A stretch of DNA of 64,000 bases, taken from contig JACVRA010000063.1 of NCBI GenBank assembly GCA_019828545.1, positions 451,489 to 515,488 of the forward strand. Reading direction: 5' to 3'. Positions 12,749-24,457 of this stretch are shown here, piece after piece. The notes under the pieces are model-generated. The model was not told where the DNA came from, made no database searches, and was given only the letters and a program-made list of their open reading frames with translations. Source of the stretch: Paracamarosporium sp. OC-R06-R3 (Eukaryota > Ascomycota > Dothideomycetes > Pleosporales > Didymosphaeriaceae). Position numbers and translations under genes: made by a program. Position 1 is the first letter of the stretch. Each line of letters begins with the position of its first letter.

Positions 12749-14636
12749 TCAGATATCGAACACACCGCCCATCCCAGCCCTGACGTCCACAAAGTCCGCT
12801 CTCCACCCTTTGTACTGGACTAAACCCCTCTTAATCTCCCTCACGCGCTCAATTCTCTTCTTGCCTTCTTCCTCTTGGGCTTGTCTGAATGCATCCTCAT
12901 CAAACTCGAAGTCATCCAAGCTACCCAAACTTTCCTGTCTCGCCTTTGGTGCTTCAGTGCGTTGCCGCGTTGTCCCCGTGAAGGCCGATATACCGGATTG
13001 TATGACATCCTGAAACGAGGACGTTTGGCGGCCCGAGGCTCGCCGCGCAGTAGGCGTACTTCCAGAGAGATCGATGTCATCGAAGTCGTTCGAGTGGTCG
13101 TCAATGCCTGGTTGCATAGCGGTGCGCTTGTCTCGCCAGACGCCGCGGCGGAGCTCAAAGTTCTCTTCCTCGAGTTCGCGCACTTTGGAAAGGAGCCTGT
13201 CGCGCTCTTCATCGACAAGCTCTTGTACGCTGCTGTCTTCGATATTGCCCAAGTCAGCCTTGCGACGGCGCTGCTCCGCTTCGCGGAGACGTGCATTTTC
13301 GTTGCTTAGGCCGGTCACGCGGGTGCGTAGTTCGGCTGCTTCGCGCTCGATCTTCTTGTGCTCCTGCACTCGCGTCTGATTACGTGCATCATTGTCACGA
13401 TGGAGCTGCGTGAGGGTCTCGATCTTTCTCTCCAGCAGTTCGGCACGAGAAATCGAGTCGGATGCTTTGCGATTTGCGGCGCCTAGCTCAGCTTCTAATT
13501 GAGCGATGCGGGTTTGTGCCGAGTCGCGATCGGAGCCTTCTTTGGCCGCCTGCTCACCTGCCTTCTCCAGATTTCCTTTTAGATCTGAAAGCTCCGTTTT
13601 AGTAGAACTGGCCTCCTGCTCCGCCTTCTCGAGTGAGCTCTCCAAGGCAGAAATCTTCGCCTGTAGCTCACTCTGCTTGCTCGTCTGGTCCGCAAACTGC
13701 TTGTTGAGATTGGAGATTTCCAGCTCCAGCGATTCGATCGTCTCGGATTTGGATGCAACTTGAGCGTTGAGGTCATCGATCGAAGCAGACTGGTTGGGTG
13801 TCGGTGCTCGTTTGGTAGACTTGGATGATTGTGACTGCAGGTGGGAGAGTTGTCGCTTGAGCGACTCAACTTCCGACTTCTGTCTCATCTGTCAGCGGCC
13901 ACTCCGGTTCCCGCGTTGTCTGGGAAGTGTGGAGTGCAGGCTTCTCACCAACTTGTCGGCCTCTTTAGCTTTCTCTGCTGCAAGGGCAGCCTCCCCACGC
14001 CCCTCCCGCAGTTCCTCCAGCTCCTCCTCACCCTTCTTCCATCTTGTCTCGCCTTGCTCCACTTCCGCTGCTAACCTCTTGTTTTCCTTTTCCAATTCCT
14101 CAATGCGCTGCGCCTGTTCCCTGTATATATCGCTCGACACTCCCCCTCCGGGCGTAGTAGCAGTTGGAGACGTAGGCCCTCCTGCAGCACGGTAAAACGA
14201 AGCAGACCGCTGACGCGATTCGACGGCTATGGAGGGCTTGCGCCCGTGAGAAGGCGTCGTGGAAGGTAACTCCGTAGGTTCGTCATCTTCGATATCGACG
14301 GGCCCTGGGGATGCGCTCGTTGTTTCAGGTGCTTCAGCTGCTTCGGACGCCGCAGCAGGTTCATCGGCCTTCTCTTCTTGCGTCTCTGGTGCGCTTGAGG
14401 CTTCAGGCTTGTCGTCCTTCTTCTTCGCGGCGCCCCCTGCCTTTTTCGCATTCTTTTTCTTTAGAGCTTCATACTGTGCAGTTGATGTTAGCATGTATGA
14501 TATAGCGTGGCCCCGATATCACCTAGCAAAGAGACTCGTTGTCACCAACAGCTCTGGCTCGATGAAGGGGAATCATGTGTACCTTCTTCTTCGCGGCGGC
14601 AACCTTGGCAGCTTTCTCTTTGTCCTCGTCGGCCAT
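12749..14636 (-). CDS. Long coiled-coil protein (fungal 'M protein repeat'-type)
   Basis: Start MADEDKEKAAKV at 14636. Exons 14636-14583, 14473-13949 and 13888-12749; introns of 109 and 60 bp are both phase 0 and canonical, the first with a CTAAC branch site. Total 572 residues. The N-terminus is Lys/Ala-rich (KKKYEALKKKNAKKAGG), followed by an acidic Ala/Glu/Pro linker, then heptad-rich coiled coil over roughly residues 150-480 (for example SKSETIESLELEISNLNKQF). The C-terminus is acidic and then ends in a conserved-looking tail, KRGLVQYKGWRADFVDV. Similar ascomycete proteins are annotated as M-protein-repeat or golgin-like proteins; a vesicle-tethering role is a guess. It is reliably a gene; function is not assigned. 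Confidence 0.85.
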
Positions 14637-14755
14637 TTCGAACGTAGATATCAAATCTCTGGGTGCTGAATGCAAGTCGTACACAACATAAGCTCCCTCG
14701 CGAGTCGCTGATACCAAGTGGAGCGTTGCCAAGACGGCGCTAGGCTATACCAGTT

Positions 14756-14763
14756 TCACGTGA
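14756..14763. promoter_or_regulatory. TCACGTGA palindrome in a divergent promoter
   Basis: Same 8 bp palindrome as upstream of the SDR gene, 120 bp upstream of the coiled-coil gene start and 131 bp upstream of the possible small plus-strand gene. Confidence 0.25.
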
Positions 14764-14893
14764 TGGATAGCTTGACATGTGTTTACTCAGACTCGAGAAT
14801 GCCACTTTCCTTTTCTTAGTATGAGATAAAAAAGCATAGCATTACTTTCAATTCCAGATCCTACAAGAGCATACTTAATGAACCTCCAGAATA

Positions 14894-15378
14894 ATGTTAG
14901 AAACCCACAAGAACGATCAACAAGCTATACTCAGCGAAGGTAGCCCAAGTCCCCGCATCCAAAACGACCTCGAACTCCTCCCACATACCTAGGCACCGGC
15001 CACCTGTCATCAGTTCCCTATCGTAATGCCCCAGATCGGCGCCAAAGGATCGATTTGAAACAGGCACTTCGTTATCTACGACGAAACGACCTGGTTTGAT
15101 ATCAGTATCGGTATTATTTCAGGGGCACGCGGCACTCAATAAACTCCATCCCCAGGCGCCTGGAAGCGAAATACGCTCGGGGCCATGGCACCAGGCACAT
15201 ATTGATATCACCACCACATACACACAGGTAATCTCGCTTGATGCCGCACCCCCGCAACACAGCCAAGCTAGCTGCGCAAAGCGGCATCGAGTTCAAGTTC
15301 GAGCTTGATGCGACCAGGACACTATCACGGAGGACAAGGGTCGGGCAAGGCAATGACACCTTTCGTACATGTTGCTAG
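14894..15378 (+). CDS. Possible small four-exon gene of unknown function
   Basis: Four open segments join in frame through canonical short introns: 14894-14939, 14993-15093, 15156-15227 and 15268-15378 (introns 53, 62 and 40 bp), giving 109 residues that start MLETHKNDQQAILSEG and include QRIDLKQALRYLRRNDL and GIEFKFELDATRTLSRR. The intron sizes match the rest of the window and each segment reads like protein, but no family is recognised. The opposite strand also has a protein-like frame (about 15090-14899), so the strand choice is uncertain. Lies divergently from the coiled-coil gene, 257 bp away. Treat as a candidate only. Confidence 0.33.
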
Positions 15379-16039
15379 ATGTGTATGTTTCGACTGACTC
15401 ACTACGTAATCGCAACCTCGTTCGCAACTAGATCGACAAAACGAAATTGCGCCTCCCATGTTCCCCCCAAGCTTCCCATACACCCTGAGCATACGAGCTG
15501 TCCATCGCTGTCCGATCGCAAAAAAAGAAAAAGCTATAGTCGTTGAAAAAACATTGCAACTCTCCGCGCCCATCAAACTGTCAATGGGTGCGTAGGCATA
15601 AGAGTATGCTGCAAAACAGGCATGAAAGAGTGATCAGAAAAAAGAGACAAAGGGTATGTGGGTAGTACAAAGCCTCAGCACCGGTCAAGATATTCCAGAT
15701 CGTCTTCCCAACTCAACTCAGTAACCTAGATACCTGTCCTCCCAGCGTGATACAGAAATGAAAGATACTGTGCAAATGAAAGTGGTGTATGTAGTAGTGT
15801 GCTGATCCGGTTCACATTCCAAATCGAGAGATGCATCGCAATATGCGCCATGAATAAGTTTCGTAGAGGGCCTCGCTGTCAAAAACTCCGTGTCATGCGA
15901 GAGAGATATTAAGGGAAAGGTGGTTGCGCTTGATATGCCATGAATTCGTACCATCAACGTGGAGCCGCGTGGATGGCGGCCATGAATCAAGTGCGTGAGT
16001 GGGGTGTGGTAATTTAGTCGTAAGACTTGATAGTTGTAA
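15379..16039. other. Intergenic spacer
   Basis: 661 bp that probably holds the 3' UTR of the disordered protein gene. No supported gene. Confidence 0.5.
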
Positions 16040-18745
16040 TCAAGACCGGGAAGACTCTTTTGGTTCTTTTGCTTTCCAAAACTGCATGAGCTTGCTTAGA
16101 CGCTTGTGCTTTTTCTTGGACTCTTTTTGGGTGACTTCCATAATTCCATACTCAGACTGGGGCCGGGTCTCGATCGATAGCTTGCTCCTTTCACCAAAAG
16201 AAGATGAATTTATCAAACGAGAAAGACTTGCAATACTCGAACGCTTACGGCGGCGTGATTCGACATCGCTCGGGGCCGAACAAAGAGACGCGGACCGATC
16301 GCCTGGCTGCCGAGGGCTCGGCAATGGGAATGCGCTCTGCATCGCGCTCGTCATTGTAGATCGAGAAGATGTCAGAGACGGAACATCATCAACCGAGACG
16401 CGAAGTTCAGGACCTGGTTCCCCAAAGCGTGGTGAAGGCATAGCTTGATAGTCAGTCATGGACGATGCTGCCGTACCTAGCCGTGGTGTGTCTAGAGAGA
16501 TCTGGCTAGACCTAAAGTCTGGTGACGGAAACGACGATGTGAAGGTATCCGGTGTCATCAGGTTCTGCTGCGGCAAAGGTAGAGAGAGATTCATGACGGT
16601 ATGGGTCTCCTTCGTATCGTCCGCGGAGATCTGCGGCGTCACGGTAGAATCAGAAGAATGAGTAAGCGACGAGGTACGGGGCTCTTCGAAATCTTCTACG
16701 ACCTCTACCGCATCGGCACCTGTGGAACGTGTAGCTTCAACACTCGGTGCTGAGGCTGGGAGAGCGCGCGGAGAGCACGGTTCAGGCGACAAGTCTGGTC
16801 TTCGCGTGTTTTTGTTGCGATTTAGACCGAGACCGTCACTGAAATTCCAATTAATAGATGGACCGTTCTGGTGCTCAATAGTCTCAACGACTTCTATCTT
16901 TGGCTCCTCGGGCTCCTCGGCTGTCGCAGTATCAGAGCACGTGCTTTTTCCACTAGACTTGAGTGTGTCGTCTTCTGGTTCTTCTTCTTCGAACACATCT
17001 GCCATGGTCGAGGATGTAGCCGCTGCCGCATTCCTCAGTTCGAAGGGCACCAATGCTGGTGCGCTTTCTGTCCTCCGGTGGTTTTGTAGAACACCCCCTG
17101 CGCTATGCATTGCTCGCCGATGGGCGGCAAAGCCTCGCTGAGTACGAGCGTTAGTACCATTGAAGGGTCCTAGCGCGGCATCCAGATCGATCACGGGGTT
17201 CATCGTGTCCGAGTCCACGCGTTTCAGCTCGCGAGGTTGCCATGATGCGTAGTCAGTTTGCGCCTTTGGAACGGTGGTAGTGTCATCGGTTGGAGACACT
17301 ATCGTCACTGTGTTGTCGACGTCAAAATTGGCTTCGAAATCGGGGTCCTCGGATGCATCAGATTCATCGTCCACGTTGGCTCGTGGAGGTGGTGTTGAGG
17401 CCCTGTCCTTGACCTTTTTGCTGTGCTTCCCTTTCTTCGGAATGATGGAGCTTGCCCATGATTTGACCTTTCTTGGGGCCTTGGTAGATTTTCGTGACTT
17501 GCATTTCGCACCCTGTTCGCCAGATGCTTCGTCGTCCACCATCGGAGACGGTAAAGGCGATTCCACAGGAACAGACAAAGCTGAATCGGAAGCGCTAGCA
17601 AGAGTCAGAACAGAGGGATCGCTACGTCGAGGCTCCATGCGGAAGAAACTCCGGCGTTTGGCTGGGAGGGCCGTCGCGCTAGGAGCCGCGATCGCGGTGG
17701 GCGAGATTGCAGATGACGGCCGTTTGCGGTTGGTCGCATCCTCTCCAAAGTTTCTTTGACTGCCCAAAATCGCGCCGGCTGTGCTAGGTCGAGATTCGTC
17801 TTCTACAGTACTTAGCGTAGGGCGACCGTTTCTGAATGTCGGCGGGCTCGAAGTTCCGCTGCTTAGAACCGAAGACAAACTGTTCGTCGCAGAGTGACCT
17901 CGCAACGTCGACATGGAGGTCTCGGTTTCTGATGAGATGGTTGAAAGCGGTCGGATGTATTCGACTTTGTCAGAGAAGCCGACCCGTGCTCGAGAGGGAG
18001 GCCGAGGTGTCTCGTCGGCATCGTTGAGTGAACCAGCGTCTCGCAAAGACGGTTGCGACATGGACTTGTTCACGGAGTGGCCAAACGCAAATTGTGGACC
18101 CTCTGAAGGAGTAACGGGCGCACTGCCGGCCCGCGGGTGTGCCGGAGGGTTCATGATCGAGGTTAAATCGTGCGAGGATACAGCACCAGAGCGACGATGA
18201 GCGTGGCCACGTCGCCCAGCAGGCGGGGCGGGCCGCAGATTGTTGTTGTTCGGCGTGGGTAGGATACCGTCGCCTTTGGTGGGACTGGTACTCATCAGTG
18301 AAACGCCTCCAGATCGCCCGTCTCCACCAATGAACTCGCTCCCACCGCGCCTATGTCCCCCGATCGGTCTTGAGGGAGTGACGGGAGTGGTGGGCAATGC
18401 CATTGGAGACAGTGGTGGTGAAGTCGCCGTGGTGGGCGGGACCGAGGGCCCAGCTGGGTTGAAACTGAAGTCGGGCAGGGCATTGATCGACTTTCCTCTT
18501 GCGTGGGCGGAGCCTCGGCGGGCAGTGGGATAAGCTTGGAGCGACATTGGACGTGCATTGGCAGTGGGAGGCTCCGATGACGGGGTGCTCTCAGGGTCGC
18601 GCATGGGGAAGGAGAAGTCAGGGTTCGGGAGCAGCTCGATGGGACCGGCCTGGGACGGACGGCGGCGCTGGTATAGCGGTGAGCCGACGTGGGCGGATTG
18701 CTGTGTCTGCGTCACCTGCTGTCGTGGCAGCGCGATCTGAGCCAT
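16040..18745 (-). CDS. Large disordered Pro/Ser-rich protein ('cell wall proline-rich protein' type)
   Basis: Single exon. The frame extends to 18823, but the ATG at 18745 (MAQIALPRQQ) is the likelier start, giving 901 residues. Nearly the whole protein is low complexity: Ser, Pro, Thr, Ala and Arg-rich, with a basic patch near the middle (KSRKSTKAPRKVKSWA) and a basic C-terminus (KESKKKHKRLSKLMQFWKAK). There is no signal peptide or membrane segment, so the annotation 'cell wall' that such proteins often carry is doubtful; an intracellular regulator or scaffold is more likely. Three H-x-R-x-x-S sites (HARGKS, HRRGGS, HRRTES) match the NDR/LATS kinase consensus. Preceded by an exceptionally long gene-free region. 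Confidence 0.85.
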   Translation of the reverse strand: MAQIALPRQQVTQTQQSAHVGSPLYQRRRPSQAGPIELLPNPDFSFPMRDPESTPSSEPPTANARPMSLQAYPTARRGSAHARGKSINALPDFSFNPAGPSVPPTTATSPPLSPMALPTTPVTPSRPIGGHRRGGSEFIGGDGRSGGVSLMSTSPTKGDGILPTPNNNNLRPAPPAGRRGHAHRRSGAVSSHDLTSIMNPPAHPRAGSAPVTPSEGPQFAFGHSVNKSMSQPSLRDAGSLNDADETPRPPSRARVGFSDKVEYIRPLSTISSETETSMSTLRGHSATNSLSSVLSSGTSSPPTFRNGRPTLSTVEDESRPSTAGAILGSQRNFGEDATNRKRPSSAISPTAIAAPSATALPAKRRSFFRMEPRRSDPSVLTLASASDSALSVPVESPLPSPMVDDEASGEQGAKCKSRKSTKAPRKVKSWASSIIPKKGKHSKKVKDRASTPPPRANVDDESDASEDPDFEANFDVDNTVTIVSPTDDTTTVPKAQTDYASWQPRELKRVDSDTMNPVIDLDAALGPFNGTNARTQRGFAAHRRAMHSAGGVLQNHRRTESAPALVPFELRNAAAATSSTMADVFEEEEPEDDTLKSSGKSTCSDTATAEEPEEPKIEVVETIEHQNGPSINWNFSDGLGLNRNKNTRRPDLSPEPCSPRALPASAPSVEATRSTGADAVEVVEDFEEPRTSSLTHSSDSTVTPQISADDTKETHTVMNLSLPLPQQNLMTPDTFTSSFPSPDFRSSQISLDTPRLGTAASSMTDYQAMPSPRFGEPGPELRVSVDDVPSLTSSRSTMTSAMQSAFPLPSPRQPGDRSASLCSAPSDVESRRRKRSSIASLSRLINSSSFGERSKLSIETRPQSEYGIMEVTQKESKKKHKRLSKLMQFWKAKEPKESSRS

Positions 18746-21700
18746 GGTGAAGCAGCTGAGAGCCCCGAGGGACGCGATCGACTGCGGCGGGCAGCTTGAC
18801 GAAATTAGGGGATTGTGATGCAACGCTCTGCTTGGCCGTTAGGCGGAGTGGTGCGGGTTGGGTTCCAGGTCGCGGCAATCAGGGCGGACGTGGTTGGACG
18901 GCGTGTTGTTGTCCAAGTGCTACAAAGGCGGGCACGGCGGAATCGAGACGAAACAGGCGCGCTCGAGGTACAAAGTGCTGACGAGATTACTAGGGCAGCG
19001 AGACAACGGTCAGCACGCAGATTGGAGGAGAGGCGGGTGGCTCCAGGGCGTGGGGCGTGGGCGGGTTTGGCTGGGGCGCATACAGTATACGTGGATGGGT
19101 CGGCGGCGATGGGAGTCTACGAGGGCAGCAACGGGTTCGGTCGATGAGTGAAAGCCAGTACACCCAAGGCAAGATTAAGGAATGACGGGAAATGAGCGGA
19201 CAGATACCGCCATCGACTGACAGCGTGCCGTGGGCGCTGCCGAGTGCGACTTGGGTTCCAGAGCGGAGAGGCGGAGGGAGGAGGTCGAGGGTGGGGAGAA
19301 AGCGGTGGTGCAGCGGGCAGAGTGAGAGAGATGGCAGGCGACGCTTTTGGGAGAAGGCGCAAGCGACTAGTCGCGCTGGGGGCTGCACGGACGGCAGGCA
19401 GGCAGGTAGGGCACGGACGGCAGGCAGGGCAGCCGGGATGCATGGGTTGCGCTGTGATTGTACGTACTTGACCTACCCGAATTAGCGTGCACGCAGGAGG
19501 AGGCATGCATGCGCCGAGGGGCTCAACCGCCGGCAGCGTGGCGACGGTGCGGTGCAAGTCGGTAGAGCAGAGCAGCCCAGAGCAGACCAGAGCAGCGCAG
19601 CTGGCACCGTGGACGGGTGCTCTACCCAAGCGTCCGCGGGCTTCCCGTCATCACGCGGCCAGCTAGCAAATTTCGCCTACGGTAGAGCAGCGCCTCTCTG
19701 GGAATCGTGGAGCCTCCCACGCATCCATGCCAGGGCGCGGCGGTGCGCCCTGCAGCTCGCTCTGAGCCTCACCACGGCGGCGTCATTGGCCGGCCTCGAG
19801 GACAAAGAAGCCCCCCCGCCCGCGAGCAGCCGTCGCTCCGCTTCGCCGTGTCTCGTGCAGGCGCAGCGCCACGGCACACACACACACACGGCCTGTTGCC
19901 ACGGCGTCCGAGGGCTGCTCCAGCAGATGAAGATTGTCTGTGTTTGGCGCTACGCCCTCTTGGGCCGGCTCATTTGGAGGCCATCCGCAGTTCGCGACCA
20001 ATCGATAGCCGAGTCAGCCATGCAGGGGCTTCATGCTTACCCCGAGCCTGAGGCCGCCGACGACAATGTCGTTGCCACGCAGAGACCGGATGCGATAGAC
20101 GAGATGCGGAGAAGATGGCGAAGGAGCATGTTGATCGTGATGCGAACGCGAGCAGCCCAGAGCGAGCAGCCTCCGCAACAAACCTGCAGAGGGCTGCATC
20201 CAAGCTTCGGCTTCCCGGCCGCGTTAGACCACGACCATCTGCAGCTAGGATTGTATCTGTGACGTCTCTCTTATCGTGCACCGTTTGCCATGGTACCGGC
20301 CTGCCATTCCCCCAGTGGCGCACGTCAGATGCCACCACTCAGTACAGACCTGACCTCTTGCCATCAACGTGTTCGGCGCCCTAGCACGCCGTCTGCGCGG
20401 GTAGCACCACTAAAGCCAACTTTGCACCACGTCGCACAAAGAAATCCCCCAGCGTGCAGGAGCACCACGCCCGTTCGAGCTTCTCCACGTCCAAAATGGT
20501 CTCGGCCTCATGCGCCACGCAATTGAAATGCAACTCGACAGGAAAGCGTACCAGAGCTCCAATGCCTCGCTGTCTCGACAACAACCACCAGCCCTGTCGC
20601 TGATGATCTTCAGGGCCTCGGCAAGCTAGAGCGATTTGCCCGATCCAGTAATTTCAGCGCTTGCGAAAAACCGTTCATCCTCATTTTCATTTCTCTCCCA
20701 TCAATCTCCGCTCCACCCGACCCGAGTCAGAGGAAACAACGTCTGTCAGATCTCGGGCCGTGTTGAAGAGATTTCGCGAGCACTGCAAACGTCACACAAA
20801 TTTCACAGAGCCCACCAACACGGTCGTGATGTGGAGACAACAACTTCTTTGTACTCGGCGTGCGCTCCCAATATGCACCACGAGCAACAGTTGAACATGC
20901 CCACTTTAATCATGTCCACCACAACAACAACCAGTGCGCCATTATTGTCCGCTATATCAGCATCGTTCGATCCCAGCGAGGCAGTCGGCGGTCCGGCTAC
21001 AAGTCCTTCCGCAGCCGCTGTTCGGCTGGTTCGGAACCAACGGACTCGGGACGCCAATGGCAGAGTATGGAGAACGACCAAGCATGCCAGAATACAAGTG
21101 TGGGGTTCGCCACAGCGTTACAAACCTGCTGTGCCACATCCGCTCAGCGCTACACCTCCCGGCGTCATGGGCTAACTCTTGTTGGATGCGAACGAGCCAC
21201 GCAGTGTCCGTGTAGCCAGGCCCGGCGCAATTGCATTCGGCAGAGTTGACGTTTCTTGCTCGCAGACGTCCGACTGCATCCCTGCACGCCTGCATTCGGT
21301 GAACAGCTATCCAAAAGGTGCGCCGGCGCAGACTACGGAACGGATGCTTCCCCACCGCAAAGCACGCTGTCCGACATACCTGCGACCAGCCATTGGAAGA
21401 CACAAGATCATCAAACATGCCGGTGCGCGCATTTACGGAAACTTTTGCTCGCTGTTGAGTGTCAGGCAACCAAATCCTGACTCCACTCGCTTTCAATCTT
21501 GCTTGGGACGTCTGCGTCATGTTCTCAACATTGGTCTAGATGGGATCGGAGTTTCGCAAAGCATGACGACCGGCAATTGCATCACGTATCCTAGGTAACC
21601 CTCCACAGTAAACAGTAAGGACCGGGGTGTCGTCAATCCAAAATTGCTAATTCGGAGGGAAATTGTTAATCTCGACAGTGGCCAGCTGGGTCGCCAAAAC

Positions 21701-24457
21701 AAAAACATGAACAGAACGCAAAGCCACCACGGGGTCAAAACGGGTGCACTTGCCGTGTTTGTTATTGGCCATGCATCGGACCTTCCGTCTTCATGACAGC
21801 ACATCCGACCGCCAACATCCATTCACACTAAGCAACCACTCCTGTGCCTGCACAGTCATGTTTCTTCTTCGCCCAAGTCCGATGGTTGCTTGGATGCAGC
21901 TTTCCGACCCCGCGATCGATCCACAGGCCTAGGCCTTCCACACTGGCGCCCAGCACATGCTTTTTCGAGCTAATCGACGATGTCCCCGCCATGGGGACCG
22001 AACGGCTACTCCCTCGAGTGGGGAGGGCTGAACTAGGCACCATCTCGACCATGGGACCTCAGCCAGCCATGGCCTGCCTCAACAAAAGTACCTGCAACAA
22101 CCAGTTTCTGTCCAAGATGCTGCACACCATCATCGCCTCACCCAGCGTGTCGAGCGGGAGAGAGCGGATGGTGGTGCGCGTCAACATTTTTCCGGGCGAA
22201 TGAGACGAATGGAGCGCAGGCACACCTGGCCACTGCGAACCGCTTACGATGGTAGAACATGGCTCTGGGTTCGTCGCTCTGCAACGCAGGAACAGGAGCC
22301 GTACCAGCCGAGCGAGAGCGCATACCACTGTGCCGCATGCCGGCATCCAAGGACGCGAGCCAAGGTGGGCAGCTTTCGCTCGACCTGGCACGTACCAGAC
22401 TACAGAGGGAACCTCACCACGTTGCCGGGCTTGGTCATGTTGCAAGACGTGTTCCGAATGCCCCGGAATTGCTCTGAGATGCCTGCAGGAAGAGACTTGT
22501 TCTTGATGCCTAAATGTCCGTCGCGTTCTGACAGCGTGGTGAGAAACGTAGTGATTGGCAAGGTGGTTGACTCGTCGTGGAGGGTGAGGTAAGAGCGCCC
22601 ATCAGCGCTACGATTTGCTAACACATCCAACCACACCGTTTGCAATGTCCAAGCGCGGTAGCACCTCGGATGCACCAATCGCTCGATCATACGCCTATCT
22701 CCTACTCACGTCCGCCAAGACTAGCGGGCGGTATCTTAGACAGAGATCCCGGCATTCCATGTCGAGCCCTTGGGAGTTTGCCAACTCACGTATAGGACAT
22801 GCTCCGTACCAAACGTGCACGTGTGCAATTCAGTTGCCCATGGCCTGAGAAGGAGAAGACAATGAAGCTGGTCTTAGATTCAGTCCGTTCATCAAGGAGG
22901 CACACTTCAGCGGCGTCCATCTACAGTACCAAGACCATGACATGTTCAATCTTTCCAGCTACTCGCCCGTCTTCCTATTTCTCGGCTTATCTACCTGCTC
23001 ACGTACGCATCATACAACTCTCAAATGAGTTCAGCTATCAAGCCTCAACAACGCCACTCTCGTCGTTTGATATCCAAGTTCAGAACATGTGCATGACAAG
23101 GCGAGGGGGCTCAGATCACTCAATCTGACCGCTACGGGGATATCGAGGTATCAGCTTGACATGGGTCCGAACGTGGTATGATGTCCCAACGATTTGGAAG
23201 CGTTCATGCATTCGCAACCATGCACGCAATGCAACGTCTCCACTCGCAGTGGCGGAAGTCTACGCACCCCCGTCTTCTGCAGACCCTGATCTGCTTTGCA
23301 CTGAGCTGTCAAATAGAGGCATGGATGTGCTTGTTGCATTTGCTTTGCATACCGGCATTTGACAATTTCTGTCGCAACCATCGTGTTGGCCTCACTCACT
23401 CGCCCGTAGATGCCGCGCACGACGCCAGCGCCGAGTCCTTGTGCCACCATGGACGATGAGTAGCGCGCCTGTCACGTTTCGCAAATGTCTGTCTAGCATT
23501 CTCGGACATGCCCCACGGATTCGCCTCAGGCACGCCATCCCACGACACAGTTGCCGAGACATGCAGATCCCCATCAAACGAGTGCGCGTCCCCCAGGGGC
23601 CGTACAACCGATCAGCATGGAACCCGCGGATAAGGCATCTCGAGGGAACACGAATGACGAGCGTGTACTCCGCACTTGTTTCGAGGCGGTACCTCCACAG
23701 GTGCGCGAGCGGCGATCGTCATTTGCGCGTTTCAACTCGAGTAAACGTCGCAATGTAATGATTACAGCTGGAACGTAGAAAGGTGCGAAACACCGACAAC
23801 TCCGTTTGGTGAAGAGCCACGTAACGCAGGCGAAAACTGTGCTGAGCACACTATGCATGTGTAGCAGCCCGTTAGCATCTTTCCTCTGAGAAAGGTACAC
23901 TGGCAATCTGAAGACCATGAACGATGAGTTCGAATCCACATGTCAAAGTCCCACCGACACTAAAAATTATAATGGAATAGGAAAGACCAGAAATTAAATG
24001 GTTCAATAGTGCTAAACGTGCATGACATTCCGTATACGTGCGTCCATACGTGCATTGCATTCACCTTCCCATCCCATCCCATCCCATCCCATCCCATCCC
24101 ACAACTCGTCAAAAATCATGCCTCGTCCCATCCATTCCACCAGACAGACTCCCGTCCCAGTCCGCCCATCCCAAGCCAGAAAACGAAAAACGAAAGGGAA
24201 GCAAGGAAACAAAGAAAGGGGTATCTCGAGCATAGATGACAAAACGGGAACGTATCAGAGAGCTTCTCACGAGGAGCGCTCCCACCGCCCAGCCTCCGAT
24301 AACGCCCCACGCCATCGTGCTCAAGACTGAACAAATGCGTGAACCTCCAAAACGCCGTTTGAGTGCCATGCCCATGACCAAAGGAATAACCAAGTCGTTG
24401 TAGGTCCGTGTTGAAATATTACATGGCACTGTGTGGTGTGGGTAAGAAAGGGGCAGC
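18746..24457. other. 5.7 kb region without a supportable protein-coding gene
   Basis: GC-rich sequence upstream of the disordered protein gene and downstream of MAF1. Many frames of 60-240 codons occur on both strands, but all are overlapping, Arg/Cys/His-rich and lack family motifs or consistent splice joins. Contents noticed: G-rich CAGG/CACGG repeats around 19380-19440, an AGAGCAG-rich stretch around 19560-19600, an (AC)n run at about 19874-19888 and a (CCCAT)n run at 24068-24101. It could be a long promoter, a long 5' UTR or a noncoding RNA locus. Confidence 0.55.
24068..24101. repeat. (CCCAT)6 microsatellite
   Basis: Six perfect CCCAT units plus a partial one. On the minus strand this reads GGGAT repeats with at least four G-triplets, a potential G-quadruplex, about 360 bp past the MAF1 stop codon. 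Confidence 0.95.

Noticed and set aside
14899..15359. Minus-strand coding interpretation between the coiled-coil gene and the disordered protein gene
   Set aside because: The 3' part reads like protein, but upstream exons need weak donors and run into stops; the plus-strand four-exon model is slightly better, and neither is claimed firmly.
19552..20262. 236-codon open frame on the plus strand in the 5.7 kb gap
   Set aside because: GC-rich sequence with low-complexity AGAGCAG and AC repeats; composition Arg/Ser/Ala/His-heavy, with equally long frames on the other strand and no domain or splice partners.
20957..21520. 187-codon minus-strand frame
   Set aside because: Overlaps a 179-codon plus-strand frame; no motif, hydrophobic pattern or splice join supports either.
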